Below, piece by piece: positions 63,658 to 64,000 of a DNA stretch of 64,000 bases. A program made the translations under genes and the position numbers. The stretch's first letter is position 1; each line of letters begins with the position of its first letter. A model generated the notes under the pieces. The model was not told the origin of the DNA. It did no database searches and saw only the letters and a program-made list of their open reading frames with translations. Origin of the DNA: Microplitis mediator (lineage: Eukaryota; Arthropoda; Insecta; Hymenoptera; Braconidae); NCBI RefSeq assembly GCF_029852145.1, contig NC_079974.1, positions 15,189,582 to 15,253,581 of the forward strand, written 5' to 3'.

Positions 63658-64000
63658 GTTACTAATTCTAAAAGGACTTATATTTTTATATGCCCTTTTG
63701 GCTTTAGGAAACTCTACAGTCAAAAAGGCGTATAATTTTATTTTTCATTGCCAATCGTTTTGTAGACTTAATTTATAACTGTAAATTGAAAAAAAAATTT
63801 TGAAAGCCAAAAGGGCATATAGCTTAAATTATATGTCCTTTGGCTTTCAAAAAAACTTTTTTTTCGATGTTCAGCTTTTGAATAAGTCTACAAAACGATT
63901 GGCAATGAAAAATAAAATTATACGTCCTTTTGGTTTTAAACTTATAGTGACTAAAGCCAAAAGGCCGTACAAAAATATAAGTCCTTTTGGAATTAGTGAC
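63658..64000. mobile_element. Foldback element ending at the window edge
   Basis: The left end 'gttactaattctaaaaggac' is inverted at the right end ('gtccttttggaattagtgac'), with inner pairs 'attgccaatcgttttgtaga' and 'tctacaaaacgattggcaat'. It contains about seven 'ccttttggcttt' words. It appears complete, with its right end at or next to base 64000. Confidence 0.8.

Overview
The window is nuclear DNA of an animal, almost certainly an insect. It is very AT-rich, has no operon-like coding, no long ORFs, many microsatellites, short GT-AG introns (79-96 bp in the coding regions) and core promoters of TATA plus TCA-type initiator. The density of short non-autonomous inverted-repeat elements and a family of small secreted cysteine-rich peptides would suit a parasitoid wasp (Hymenoptera, braconid-like). 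That placement is an inference; nothing here fixes the species.

The only genes I can support form one dispersed family of four plus-strand genes for 65-74 residue secreted peptides with knottin (inhibitor cystine knot) cysteine spacing. Genes 1 and 2 lie at about 25.8-29.4 kb, genes 3 and 4 at about 47.0-49.7 kb. A broken partial duplicate of gene 3 lies at 50.4-50.7 kb. All four share one design: TATA-like box, initiator 28-33 bp downstream, a non-coding leader exon ending at a GTAAGT donor, a coding exon with signal peptide and the first two cysteines, and a phase-0 intron placed exactly before the codon of the third cysteine. The last exon carries C-CC-C-C. The joined exons are my own prediction; no ORF scan shows them whole. 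No known toxin was identified; 'toxin-like' here means fold class only.

The rest is repeats and sequence without recognised genes. At least eight families of inverted-terminal-repeat elements occur, many flanked by TA and starting with CACTG or CACGG. Several are nested, and in some cases another copy of the host element in this same window preserves the uninterrupted site, so the TA duplication can be read directly. Landmarks are a 644-bp near-complete hairpin of ~69-bp units at 12534-13177, a split satellite foldback at 17896-19512, a 1.8-kb foldback at 40409-42238, and a multi-layer nest at 43686-46830. A tRNA-derived SINE lies at 53104-53339, inside a 1.5-kb CACTG element. Two elements sit within the 3' untranslated regions of knottin genes 2 and 4.

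From 3.79 to 4.98 kb the sequence looks like one or two first exons of a plus-strand gene whose remaining exons I cannot find; much of the window could be its intron. Islands of higher GC at about 8.0-9.1, 20.3-22.1, 33.6-33.9, 35.5-36.1, 38.1-38.6, 50.8-52.0, 54.7-55.2 and 59.4-60.0 kb carry no convincing coding sequence and are candidates for regulatory DNA or non-coding exons.
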